Shown here: positions 43,009-50,863 of the stretch, piece by piece
How the letters are laid out: every line of letters starts with the position of its first letter
Position numbering within the stretch: the first letter of the stretch is position 1
Assembly (NCBI RefSeq): GCF_003602275.1
Contig: NZ_QZVT01000008.1
Location: forward strand, 73,716 to 137,715
Reading direction: 5' to 3'
From: Arthrobacter cheniae
GTDB lineage: Bacteria; Actinomycetota; Actinomycetes; Actinomycetales; Micrococcaceae
Length of the DNA stretch: 64,000 nucleotides
Program-made: the position numbers and the translations under genes
The notes under the pieces: model-generated
Databases searched by the model: none
What the model saw: only the letters and a program-made list of their open reading frames with translations
Told to the model about the DNA's origin: nothing

Positions 43009-44109
43009 CTAGTCCAGCTCCACCTGCAGCTCCTCGCCGGTCACCGTCACCGTCGCACTGATCAGCAGGGTCTGCGTGTCCTCCGCGCGCTCCCACCGCG
43101 GCGGCTTGGTGCGGTCGAACTCCGTGTTGCGCTCGTACGAGAACGTGGCCTCGGCGTCGACGGACCTGAGACCGTACACGCCGGGCTCGTAGGACTCCTC
43201 GAACACGAAGGTGGGCTCCCTGTCGAGTGTCCAGCGAGGGCTCCTGACGTCCTCCGGATCGCCGAACATGAAGGACCGGTTGGGGCATCCTCCCGGGGCC
43301 GGCTCCGTGCTGGCGAGGCATGCGGCCAGCCTCTCGGTGACCCTGGCGATCGCCTCGGACTCGGCGGCCGGGGTCGCTTCGGCCCGGAACAGGACGCCGC
43401 TCAGGGCGGAGTCGGCGTCCACCGACACCGTGATCCGCTGCTCGTCGCCGTAGGACTGGTAGGTGGACGGCGCGGGCGGCGAGACGACATAGTCCCCGGG
43501 AAGCGCCGGCAGGGCGACCGACCTCAGGCCGGCGTAGGGCCCGGTCCCGCCCGAGGGCAGTGCCACCTCCGCACCGTTCACGGTGACGGCCTGAAGGTCC
43601 TCGGCAACCACCATGCTGATGTCCCGGACTGGCTCGGGGCCGTCCAGTCGCCACTCGTCGAAGAGCAGCACCGCCCTTCCGGTGCGCGTGAGGGTGAAGT
43701 CGATGCTCGTGGTCAACCCTCCCTGCACCACATCGGCCGTCACGGTAGCCGTGCCGTCGGTGGTGGAGACCTCCTGCACCTCGTATCCGGAGAGACGGCC
43801 CCCTGCCTCCCCGTAGACGGCGTCGGACAGGAGTGCGTCCTCGTCGCCACCCACACCGCTGCTGATGAGGGTGCGGGACAGGTCGGCATCCCCCGCCACA
43901 AGGGCATCGAGGTAGGCCTCGACCGGCCGGTGGGGCCCGAACGCAGAGGTATTGACAACGTTTACGGTGACGAATCCCGCGATCAGGACGATGAGGACAC
44001 CGGCGCCACCGAGGGCGGTCGCCCTGACACGCCGGGCCTTCGAGGGAGCCCTGAGTACATCCGCTGACACCGGTGCATCAGCTGATAGCTCTGTCGCGCC
44101 CGTCTCCAT
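43009..44109 (-). CDS. Membrane-anchored protein of unknown function
   Basis: 366 residues. ~30 cytoplasmic residues, one membrane helix (ATALGGAGVLIVLIAGFVTVNVV) and a ~300-residue extracytoplasmic part. The first outer segment (PVEAYLDALVAGDADLSRTLI) looks like an NTF2/DUF4878-like ligand-binding fold; two further beta-rich modules contain MVVAEDLQAVTVNGAEVALP and LPGDYVVSPPAPS, which resemble TcaA-like repeats. Two Cys in ACLASTEPAPGGCPN may form a disulphide. GGGGGATCG precedes the ATG. The function is unknown. Confidence 0.75.
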   Translation of the reverse strand: METGATELSADAPVSADVLRAPSKARRVRATALGGAGVLIVLIAGFVTVNVVNTSAFGPHRPVEAYLDALVAGDADLSRTLISSGVGGDEDALLSDAVYGEAGGRLSGYEVQEVSTTDGTATVTADVVQGGLTTSIDFTLTRTGRAVLLFDEWRLDGPEPVRDISMVVAEDLQAVTVNGAEVALPSGGTGPYAGLRSVALPALPGDYVVSPPAPSTYQSYGDEQRITVSVDADSALSGVLFRAEATPAAESEAIARVTERLAACLASTEPAPGGCPNRSFMFGDPEDVRSPRWTLDREPTFVFEESYEPGVYGLRSVDAEATFSYERNTEFDRTKPPRWERAEDTQTLLISATVTVTGEELQVELD

Positions 44110-44216
44110 CGATCCCCCGTTCCGGTCGGCTCCGGCATCCGTCGACGCCGCCGTTCACTGTACAAGGACGCACTGCGCACAGCGGAAGGCGCGGCGCGTG
44201 GTGATTCCCGTCGAAC

Positions 44217-44237
44217 TTATCCACCGATTGTGGATAA
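44217..44237. other. Inverted repeat of two DnaA-box-like words
   Basis: TTATCCAC at 44217 and its exact complement GTGGATAA at 44230-44237 with a 5-base spacer. The right arm with its preceding T is a perfect DnaA box (TTATCCACA on the minus strand). Confidence 0.55.
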
Positions 44238-44267
44238 CCCTGTGGGTAGCGTGTGGACGAGCGCAGT

Positions 44268-45950
44268 TCAGCGCGCCCGGACCACCCTGCTCTCGTCCCA
44301 CACGGGTTCCTTCGTCTCATAGACCTTGCCGTCTGCGCCGAAGACGAGGAACCGGTCGAAGCTCCGTGCGAACCAGCGGTCGTGCGTCACGGCCATCACC
44401 GTTCCCTCGAACGCGTCGATGGCGTGCTCCAGGGCCTCCGCCGAGTGCAGGTCCAGGTTGTCCGTCGGCTCGTCGAGCAGCAGGAGCGTGGCGCCGGAGA
44501 GTTCCAGCAGCAGGATCTGCAGGCGGGCCTGCTGGCCCCCGGACAGCGAATCGTAGGACTGCTCGGCCTGCGGTGCCAGTCCGTAGCGGTCGAGTACGGC
44601 GGAGGCGGCCTCACGGCCCAGCCCCGACCGGTGCTCGTCACCGCGGTGCAGGATGTCGATGAGCGTGCGCCCGAGGAGGTCGGCGCGCGAGTGCGTCTGC
44701 GCGAAGAAGCCCGGCCGGATCCGCGCGCCCAGCTTCACGGAGCCCTCGTGCGGAACCGGCGCGATGTCGACGTCGGACACCGGCATGTGCTCCTTGTCCG
44801 GATCCGAGCCGCCACTGGCCAGCAACCGCAGGAAGTGGGACTTGCCGGAGCCGTTGGAGCCCAGCACCCCGACACGGTCCCCGAACCAGACCTCCGTGCT
44901 GAACGGCTTCATGAGGCCGGTCAGCTCGAGCTTCTGGGCGACGACGGCGCGCTTGGCGGTTCGTCCGCCCTGCAGCCGCATGGACACGTTCTGCTCGAGG
45001 GGGATTGCCTCGGGCGGCCCTGCCTCGAGGAATTTCGCGAGCCGCGTCTGCGCGGCGTGATACCTGTTGGCCATGTCGGAGCGGAACGCAGCCTTGTTCT
45101 TGTACATGTTGACGAGTTCCTTGAGCTTGAGGTGCTCCTCGTCCCAGCGCTTGCGCAGTTCCTCGAATCGCGCGTTCCGGTCCTCCCGCGCCTTCAGGTA
45201 GGTCTTGAACCCACCGCCGTGCGTCCACGACGACGCTCCGAGGGCCCCGGGCTCGAGGGTGACGATGCGCGTTGCCGCGTTGGCGAGGAGCTCGCGGTCG
45301 TGGCTGACGAAGAGCACGGATTTCTTCGAGTCGCGGAGCTTCGCCTCCAACCATCGCTTGCCGGGGACGTCGAGGTAGTTGTCCGGCTCGTCGAGGAGGA
45401 GGAGTTGGTCCGGACCGGAGAACAGGGCCTCCAACACCAGCCGCTTCTGCTCACCGCCGGAGAGCGACGACGCTGCCCGGTACTGGGCCCGGTCGAAGGG
45501 GACGCCGAGCGCCGCCATGGTGACCTCGTCCCAGGTGGTTTCCAGCTCGTAGCCGCCTGCATCGCCCCAGTCGGCGATCGCCTGCGCGTATGCCATCTGC
45601 GTGGGCTCGTCGTCGGCTTCCATCATGGCCAGTTCTGCGGCATCGATCCTCGCCGCCGCCGCGGACAGAATCGGCGGGGCTGCGGTGACGAGCAGGTCGC
45701 GGACCGTGGTGTCATCGCGCACCTGGCCGACGAACTGCCGCATGATGCCCATGGTGCCGGAGTGACTGACCGAGCCCTCGTCGGGTACCAGGTCACCGGA
45801 GACGATACGCAGGAGCGTGGTCTTGCCGGTGCCGTTCGGGCCGATCAGCGCCGTCTTGTGTCCGTCACCGACCTTGAAGGACACGCCGTTGAGCAATTGC
45901 CTGCCGTCGGAAAGGAAGTAGTCGATGCCGGAGATGTCGAGGTGTGCCAC
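44268..45950 (-). CDS. ABC-F family ATPase
   Basis: 560 residues, two ABC domains in one chain and no membrane segment. Domain 1: GPNGTGKTTLLRI, SLSGGEQKRLVLEAL, LLLLDEPDNYLD. Domain 2: GSNGSGKSHFLRLL, SLSGGQQARLQILLLEL, LLLLDEPTDNLD. Each has the switch His (SHDRELL and THDRWFA). The linker WLEAKLRDSKKS... to RWDEEHLKLKELVNMYKNKAAFRSDMA is the P-site tRNA-interaction arm region. ABC-F proteins act on ribosomes as translation factors or antibiotic protection proteins. The start is a GTG. Confidence 0.92.
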   Translation of the reverse strand: MAHLDISGIDYFLSDGRQLLNGVSFKVGDGHKTALIGPNGTGKTTLLRIVSGDLVPDEGSVSHSGTMGIMRQFVGQVRDDTTVRDLLVTAAPPILSAAAARIDAAELAMMEADDEPTQMAYAQAIADWGDAGGYELETTWDEVTMAALGVPFDRAQYRAASSLSGGEQKRLVLEALFSGPDQLLLLDEPDNYLDVPGKRWLEAKLRDSKKSVLFVSHDRELLANAATRIVTLEPGALGASSWTHGGGFKTYLKAREDRNARFEELRKRWDEEHLKLKELVNMYKNKAAFRSDMANRYHAAQTRLAKFLEAGPPEAIPLEQNVSMRLQGGRTAKRAVVAQKLELTGLMKPFSTEVWFGDRVGVLGSNGSGKSHFLRLLASGGSDPDKEHMPVSDVDIAPVPHEGSVKLGARIRPGFFAQTHSRADLLGRTLIDILHRGDEHRSGLGREAASAVLDRYGLAPQAEQSYDSLSGGQQARLQILLLELSGATLLLLDEPTDNLDLHSAEALEHAIDAFEGTVMAVTHDRWFARSFDRFLVFGADGKVYETKEPVWDESRVVRAR

Positions 45951-45999
45951 CCCTCCAGTCTTCCATCCAGGAACGAGCCGGCTGCACGCGCGCCCGCAC

Positions 46000-46791
46000 T
46001 CAGCGCTGGGCGTCGACCGGCATCATCCGGTAACCCACCCCACGCACGGTCCGAATGAATCGGGGGGCGGTCCGGTCCTCTCCGAGTTTCTTCCGCAGGT
46101 TCCGGATGTGGACCTCGACGAGGTGGTGATCCTGGCTCCAACCATCTCCCCACACCCGGCTGAGCAGCGCTTCCCTCGTCCAGACGCGCTGGGAACCGGT
46201 CATGAGGGTCTCGAGGAGGTCGAACTCGATACGGGTCAGCGCGAGCTCCCGGCCGTCCAGGGTGACGACGCGTCCCTCGACGTCCATCAGGAGGTCGTCG
46301 TGGCGGAGCATCTCGTTGGTTGCGAATCGGCCCCCGACCTCGGGCGCCGCCGTCGTACCGGCGGTCGGCTGTCCGCCCGTCATCGTGCTCGAGGCCGCCA
46401 TCGCCGCGCCCGTGCGGGGACGACGGAACATCGCCGACACCCGCGCCGAGAGCTCCCGTGGGCTGAAGGGCTTGCCTAGGAAGTCGTCCGCTCCGGTTTC
46501 GAGGCCGACCAGCCGGTCGATCTCGTCCTGCCGGGCGGTCACCATGACGATGTAGGCATCACTCACCGCCCGGCACTGACGACACACCTCGACGCCGTCC
46601 AGGTCCGGAAGGTTGAGGTCGAGCGTGATCAGGTCGGGCTGGTGCTCCCTCACGGCCAGCAGGCCTTCGTGTCCGGAGGACGCCTCGACGATGGTGAAGC
46701 CGTTCATGCGCAGCGTGGTGCAGAGCAGTTCGCGGATATCCGGATCGTCCTCGACGATCAGCGCCGTGCGCTGCTGCGTGGTAACGGACAT
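46000..46791 (-). CDS. OmpR/PhoB-type response regulator
   Basis: 263 residues. Receiver: ALIVEDDPDIRELL (acidic pocket), LITLDLNLPDLDG (phosphorylated Asp), VTARQDE, FLGKPFSPREL. Winged helix DNA-binding domain: LTRIEFDLLETLMTGSQRVWTREALLSRVWG and HIRNLRKKLGED, RTVRGVGYRM. A ~45-residue Ala/Gly/Thr-rich linker between domains is unusually long. No histidine kinase lies nearby, so it is an orphan here. Confidence 0.93.
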   Translation of the reverse strand: MSVTTQQRTALIVEDDPDIRELLCTTLRMNGFTIVEASSGHEGLLAVREHQPDLITLDLNLPDLDGVEVCRQCRAVSDAYIVMVTARQDEIDRLVGLETGADDFLGKPFSPRELSARVSAMFRRPRTGAAMAASSTMTGGQPTAGTTAAPEVGGRFATNEMLRHDDLLMDVEGRVVTLDGRELALTRIEFDLLETLMTGSQRVWTREALLSRVWGDGWSQDHHLVEVHIRNLRKKLGEDRTAPRFIRTVRGVGYRMMPVDAQR

Positions 46792-46885
46792 GATCCAAGA
46801 ATTTCATACATCGGTCCCGAGCAGGGCCAGGCGCGATACTTTTCCGGCTTCTCCCGAGGCCCGCCTGGCACCGTAGAATTCCCGG

Positions 46886-47719
46886 ATGCCCTCCGCCAGC
46901 CTCTCCACCGCGCAGGTGAACGGGTTCACGGTCCGCGTGCACTCCACGCCGGGACCGGAGGACTCCTCGCCGCCCCGGGGTCCGTACGTCCTCGTCCACG
47001 GCCTCGGCATGACCCACCGCTATCTCGACCGGCTGCGCGGCGCACTGGCGGCTGACGCCGTCGTGCACTCCCTGGACCTGCCCGGCTTCGGTCGGGACCC
47101 GCAACCGCGCGTGCACCTCGGCGTGGAGGACCATGCAGCACTGATCATCGGGACGCTCGGCGTACTGGGCATCAGCTCCTGCACTCTGGTGGGGCACTCG
47201 ATGGGTGTGCAGTTCGTCACAGCTGCCGCCCTTCAGGCACCCGCCGTCGTGGAGCGGATCGTTCTCATCGGGCCGGTCGTCGATCGGCTTCGACGCACCG
47301 TGGTGCAGCAGGCGGTGTCGCTCGGGCAGGACACGTTTCGCGAGAGTGCATCCGCCAACCTGATCGTGTACACGGACTACGTGCGGACGGGACTCCGCTG
47401 GTACATGCGCCAGCTGGTACCCATGATGGAATACCCGCTGGAGCGTGCCATCGAGCGCGTGGGCTGTCCGGTGCTGATCATCCGAGGCGGACGGGATCCG
47501 GTAGCGCGCCGGCGGTGGTGCCGGGAACTCGCGGACCGTGCCCAGGACGGTGCCCTGGTCGAGATCGAGGGCCAGCCACACGTCGTGCAGCACTCTGCCG
47601 CGGGCGCTGTCGCGGCGGAGATCGCGGCCTTCAGCCGGCGGTCCACGAGGACCGGAGCGCGCCCCTTGACCCAAGCTTCGGACGGGTCGGCGGTAGAACT
47701 TGAAGATTGGGGCGCATAG
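46886..47719 (+). CDS. Alpha/beta hydrolase
   Basis: 277 residues. YVLVHGLGMTHRYLDRL (oxyanion hole region), VGHSMGVQFVTAAAL (nucleophile Ser in G-H-S-M-G), and a C-terminal His in EGQPHVVQHSAAG. A strand-adjacent Asp lies in IRGGRDPVARRRW. No signal peptide. Family substrates are diverse (esters, epoxides, peptides); none is assigned. Divergent from the OmpR-type regulator, sharing a ~95-base promoter region. Confidence 0.88.
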   Translation: MPSASLSTAQVNGFTVRVHSTPGPEDSSPPRGPYVLVHGLGMTHRYLDRLRGALAADAVVHSLDLPGFGRDPQPRVHLGVEDHAALIIGTLGVLGISSCTLVGHSMGVQFVTAAALQAPAVVERIVLIGPVVDRLRRTVVQQAVSLGQDTFRESASANLIVYTDYVRTGLRWYMRQLVPMMEYPLERAIERVGCPVLIIRGGRDPVARRRWCRELADRAQDGALVEIEGQPHVVQHSAAGAVAAEIAAFSRRSTRTGARPLTQASDGSAVELEDWGA

Positions 47720-47838
47720 TAGACGTACAACAGTTGGTTCCGTCCGTTGTTTCACCGATCAGCTGCAACGACACGACACCCGGCCGAGCTGGTAAGCAGT
47801 ACCGGCCGGGTGTTCCAAGTCCTCTGGAGGAACATCGC

Positions 47839-48282
47839 ATGTCCGAATTGGAAGAGTGGTCAACCAGCCGCCTGCTCACTACTGCCGCACGTCTCGTCGA
47901 CCACGCGTGGAACGAGAGGCTGCTGAACATCGGAATCACTCATGCCGGTTACACGACGCTGGGTGTCCTCTCCCGCGAGGGCACGATGACGGGAGCAAAA
48001 CTCGCTCTCGCGGTGCACGTCCAGGCGCAGACCATCGGCAAGACCATCGAGAAGCTCGAACGCCAGGGCTTCATCTCCCGCATCCGTGACAGCATCGATC
48101 GCCGGAGCCAGCGGATCACCATCAGCCCTGCCGGTACCCACGCCCTCGCCCAGGCCGAGGACATCGAGCGCACCCTGATGGTCGGAGAAGGCCTCGAGTC
48201 CTTCGAGCTGCGCAGCCTTCTGCACGGCATCGTCGGCGAACTCGCTCCGCAGCGGCAGAAGCCGACAGCCGCCATCGTCTGA
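47839..48282 (+). CDS. MarR-family transcriptional regulator (copy 2)
   Basis: 147 residues from ATG 47839 with GGAGG eight bases upstream. It parallels the copy at 27655 along its whole length: WSTSRLLTTAARLVDHAWNE, IGITHAGYTTLGVL, recognition helix VHVQAQTIGKTIEKLERQG and wing DRRSQRITISPAG. Because the recognition helices are so alike, both probably read the same palindrome; the copies may compete, form mixed dimers or answer different signals. No Cys is present here either. A terminator follows and the broken decarboxylase is next. Confidence 0.88.
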   Translation: MSELEEWSTSRLLTTAARLVDHAWNERLLNIGITHAGYTTLGVLSREGTMTGAKLALAVHVQAQTIGKTIEKLERQGFISRIRDSIDRRSQRITISPAGTHALAQAEDIERTLMVGEGLESFELRSLLHGIVGELAPQRQKPTAAIV

Positions 48283-48313
48283 TCGACGGCTCCTGATCCT
48301 TCCGAAGCACCGA

Positions 48314-48341
48314 GAACGGCCGTCCTTCTGGACGGCCGTTC
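48314..48341 (+). terminator. Intrinsic terminator after marR copy 2
   Basis: GAACGGCCGTCC pairs perfectly with GGACGGCCGTTC around a TTCT loop; TTCTGTC follows, a short T-rich tail. Confidence 0.82.
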
Positions 48342-48417
48342 TTCTGTCACCCGACCCGCCCTACACAGTGGGGTTGCCAGCGGTGCGCCAATTCCTCCTT
48401 GACGTGCCCTGACCTGC

Positions 48418-48446
48418 TTGACAGGTTTGATCGATCAGTATGCTTA
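48418..48446 (+). promoter_or_regulatory. Promoter with overlapping TAAG-N4-CTTA-like site before the decarboxylase
   Basis: TTGACA at 48418-48423 is a perfect -35 element. TATGCT at 48439-48444 may be the -10 (spacing 15, short). TCAGTATGCTTA at 48435-48446 matches the operator with one arm mismatch and overlaps the -10, a repressor position. Confidence 0.5.
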
Positions 48447-48467
48447 GTAGTCGATTGAGGGAATCTG

Positions 48468-49927
48468 ATGGATCAGAACGAGACGCCCGTCCTCACCGCC
48501 CTGGCCGAACACCAGAAGGTGGACCGCTACGGCTTCACGCCGCCGGCACACCGCCAGGGACGAGGCGTGGACCCGCGGGTCCTGGAGGTCCTGGGCGAGC
48601 AGACCTTCAAGTCCGACGTCCTCGCCAGTTCGGGGCTCGATGACAGGACGACGTCCCACGGCTACCTCCAGCGGGCCCAGGACCTCATGGCGGACGCGGT
48701 CGGAGCGGATATGACGTTCTTCTCCACCTGCGGCAGCTCGCTGGCCGTGAAGGCGGCCATCCTTGCCGTCACTCATGGCGAAGGCGAGATCCTGATCGGC
48801 CGCGACGCCCACAAGTCCGTGGTGTCAGCGCTCGTGCTCGGCGGTCTGCAGCCCCGGTGGATCCGGCCGAGCTGGGACAACGAGCTGAAGCTCGCCCATC
48901 CCCCGACTCCCCGGGAGGTCGAGGCGATGTGGGAGAAATACCCTGATGCGTCAGCTGCGCTCATCGTGAGCCCGACGCCCTACGGGACCTGCGCCGACAT
49001 CGAGGCGATCGCCAAAATCTGCCACGACCGCGGCAAGCCGCTGATCATCGACGAAGCGTGGGGGGCTCAGCTTCCCTTCCATTCCGACACCCCACCTGGG
49101 CGATGTCCGCCGGTGCGGATGTCTGCGTCGTGAGCGTCCACAAGATGGGCACAGGCTTCGAGTAGGGCTCCGTCTTCCACCTCCAGGGAGATCTCGTGGA
49201 CCCGATCCGGCTCGCGCACTGCGCGGACTTCCTCGCGACCACTAGCGCGAGCACCCTGATCTACGCGGCGATGGACGGCTGGCGACGCCAGATGGTCCAG
49301 GACGGGCACGACATGATCGACCGCGCCCTGGCCCTCACGCGCCGTGTCCGGGAACAGATCGAGGAACTGCCCGGCCTGCACGTGCTCGAGGAGGAGCTCA
49401 CCTCCCACGAGGCCTCGAAGGATCTCGACATCATGCACATCCTGGTCGACGTGTCCGGCCTGCGGATCACCGGTTACCAGGCCCACGACTGGCTGCGGGA
49501 GAACTGCCGGCTCGATTTCGGCACCACCGATCACCGTCGTTTCGAGATCACGATGTCCATCGCCGACGACGAGTCCACCGTCCAGCGCCTGATGGACGGG
49601 CTCCGGCTGTTGATCGACGCAGCACCGGACTTTCCCGAATCCCCTCCCATCCTCATTCCCGATGAGGGCGAACTGGATCTGGAAACCGTCATGCTGCCGC
49701 GCGATGCCTTCTTCGGACCGGTCGAGGATATCTCCGTGGAGGATTCGGTCGGCCGGATCGTCGCGGAACTCGCGACGCCGTATCCCCCGGGTGTCCCCGT
49801 CTTCCTGCCAGGCGAGCGCATCAACGAGGCCGCGGTGAGGTACCTGCGAAGCGGTGTCGAGGCCGGGATGGTGCTCCCCGACCCGGGCGACGCCTCCCTG
49901 AAGACCATCCGCGTGGTGAAGGAGTAG
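48468..49927 (+). pseudogene. Orn/Lys/Arg decarboxylase (PLP, fold type I), broken by frameshift and stop
   Basis: The N-terminal half (48468-~49090) reads as a decarboxylase: QKVDRYGFTPPAHRQGRGVD, FFSTCGSSLAVKAA, PLIIDEAWGAQLPFHSD. At 49090-49093 a run of C is one base short, shifting the frame; the protein continues in the next frame as GADVCVVSVHKMGTGFE, containing the PLP Lys in SVHKM. That frame then has TAG at 49163-49165 where relatives have Gln (CAG), then continues GSVFHLQGDLVDPIRL to the normal C-terminus at 49927. Two independent lesions leave it unable to make a full protein unless there is recoding or sequence error. The substrate would have been an amino acid such as ornithine, lysine or arginine. 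Confidence 0.85.
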
Positions 49928-49943
49928 GCCGGGCGGATCTTTG

Positions 49944-49954
49944 CTAGACAGTCT
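49944..49954. promoter_or_regulatory. Palindrome in the promoter of the last GAF-ANTAR gene
   Basis: TAGACAGTCTA, a perfect 11-base palindrome with an odd centre, ~25 bases before the GTG start at 49979. Confidence 0.35.
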
Positions 49955-49978
49955 AACTAGGTGCCGTAAAATGTCCGG

Positions 49979-50710
49979 GTGAACGACGAACAGAACGAAG
50001 CTACGGCGATCGCTCGACTGCAGGACCTCATGCTCAGCAACGAGAGCGTGGACCAGTTCCTCGACGACCTCGCCAGCCTCTCCTCCCGGGTCCTGGGTGA
50101 CTCGGTCGAGGTCCAGTGCGGGGTCACCTACCGCCACCGCAACCTGGCGACGACAGTGGCCTGCAGTAGCGACGAGGCGCGTGTCCTGGACGAGATCCAG
50201 TACGGCTTCGGCGACGGCCCCTGCCTGCACGCCATCAGCACGGGCAGCACCGTGGTTGTCGACGACGTCCGTACCGATGGCCGCTGGCCGGACTACTTCG
50301 AGGTGGTGGCCGGCCACGAGTTCTTCGCCATGATGGGCGTTCCCCTGGTCCTCGGACCCGATGGTGGGGCGGCACTCAACTTTTATGCCGCGAAGCCACA
50401 GACCTTCACGAGCAGTGCCCAGGTACTCGCGGAAGGCTTCGCCCTACAGGCGGCCAAGGCGCTCCAGATGGTGCTCCGTGTGTCCAGGCACGCCAACACC
50501 TCGTCGAACCTGAAGGCGGCCATGGAGTCGAGGACGACCATCGACATCGCGATCGGCATCGTGATGGGCCAGAACCGCTGCACCCAGGCCGAGGCGTACA
50601 CCATCCTCAACCGCGCCTCGAACGCCCAGAACGTGAAGGTGCGGGATATCGCCCAGCGGATCGTCGCCGGTATCTCCGCGGAACCGGCCCGGACGCATTT
50701 CTCCACCTGA
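49979..50710 (+). CDS. GAF-ANTAR regulator
   Basis: 243 residues from GTG 49979. GAF (~30-165): LDEIQYGFGDGPCLHAI, VDDVRTDGRWPDYFE, FAMMGVPLVLGPDGGAALNFYAA. ANTAR (~175-235): TIDIAIGIVMGQNRCTQAEAYTILNRASNA. The GAF blocks closely match the partial protein at 1-503. It is a solitary gene here with its own promoter; no target leader is visible. Confidence 0.87.
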   Translation: MNDEQNEATAIARLQDLMLSNESVDQFLDDLASLSSRVLGDSVEVQCGVTYRHRNLATTVACSSDEARVLDEIQYGFGDGPCLHAISTGSTVVVDDVRTDGRWPDYFEVVAGHEFFAMMGVPLVLGPDGGAALNFYAAKPQTFTSSAQVLAEGFALQAAKALQMVLRVSRHANTSSNLKAAMESRTTIDIAIGIVMGQNRCTQAEAYTILNRASNAQNVKVRDIAQRIVAGISAEPARTHFST

Positions 50711-50807
50711 CCGGGAGGGCCCGCATCTTGATGGCTGGTGAAGCGGTTGGGGGACGTGGCGCGATCAGGGTGGGTATGAGTGCGGTGGGCTCCCTGAACC
50801 AGGAACC

Positions 50808-50841
50808 GCAGGTAACGCCCTTCCGCGAGGGCGTTACCTGC
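50808..50841. terminator. Bidirectional terminator between GAF-ANTAR and M1 peptidase
   Basis: GCAGGTAACGCCCT pairs perfectly with AGGGCGTTACCTGC around a 6-base loop between convergent genes. Confidence 0.82.
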
Positions 50842-50863
50842 GCACTGGAGCTGTGCCGCTGGG

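Noticed and set aside
49163..49165. Readthrough of TAG as a special amino acid in the decarboxylase
   Set aside because: A separate one-base deletion ~70 bases upstream already breaks the frame, and relatives have an ordinary Gln here, so decay is simpler.
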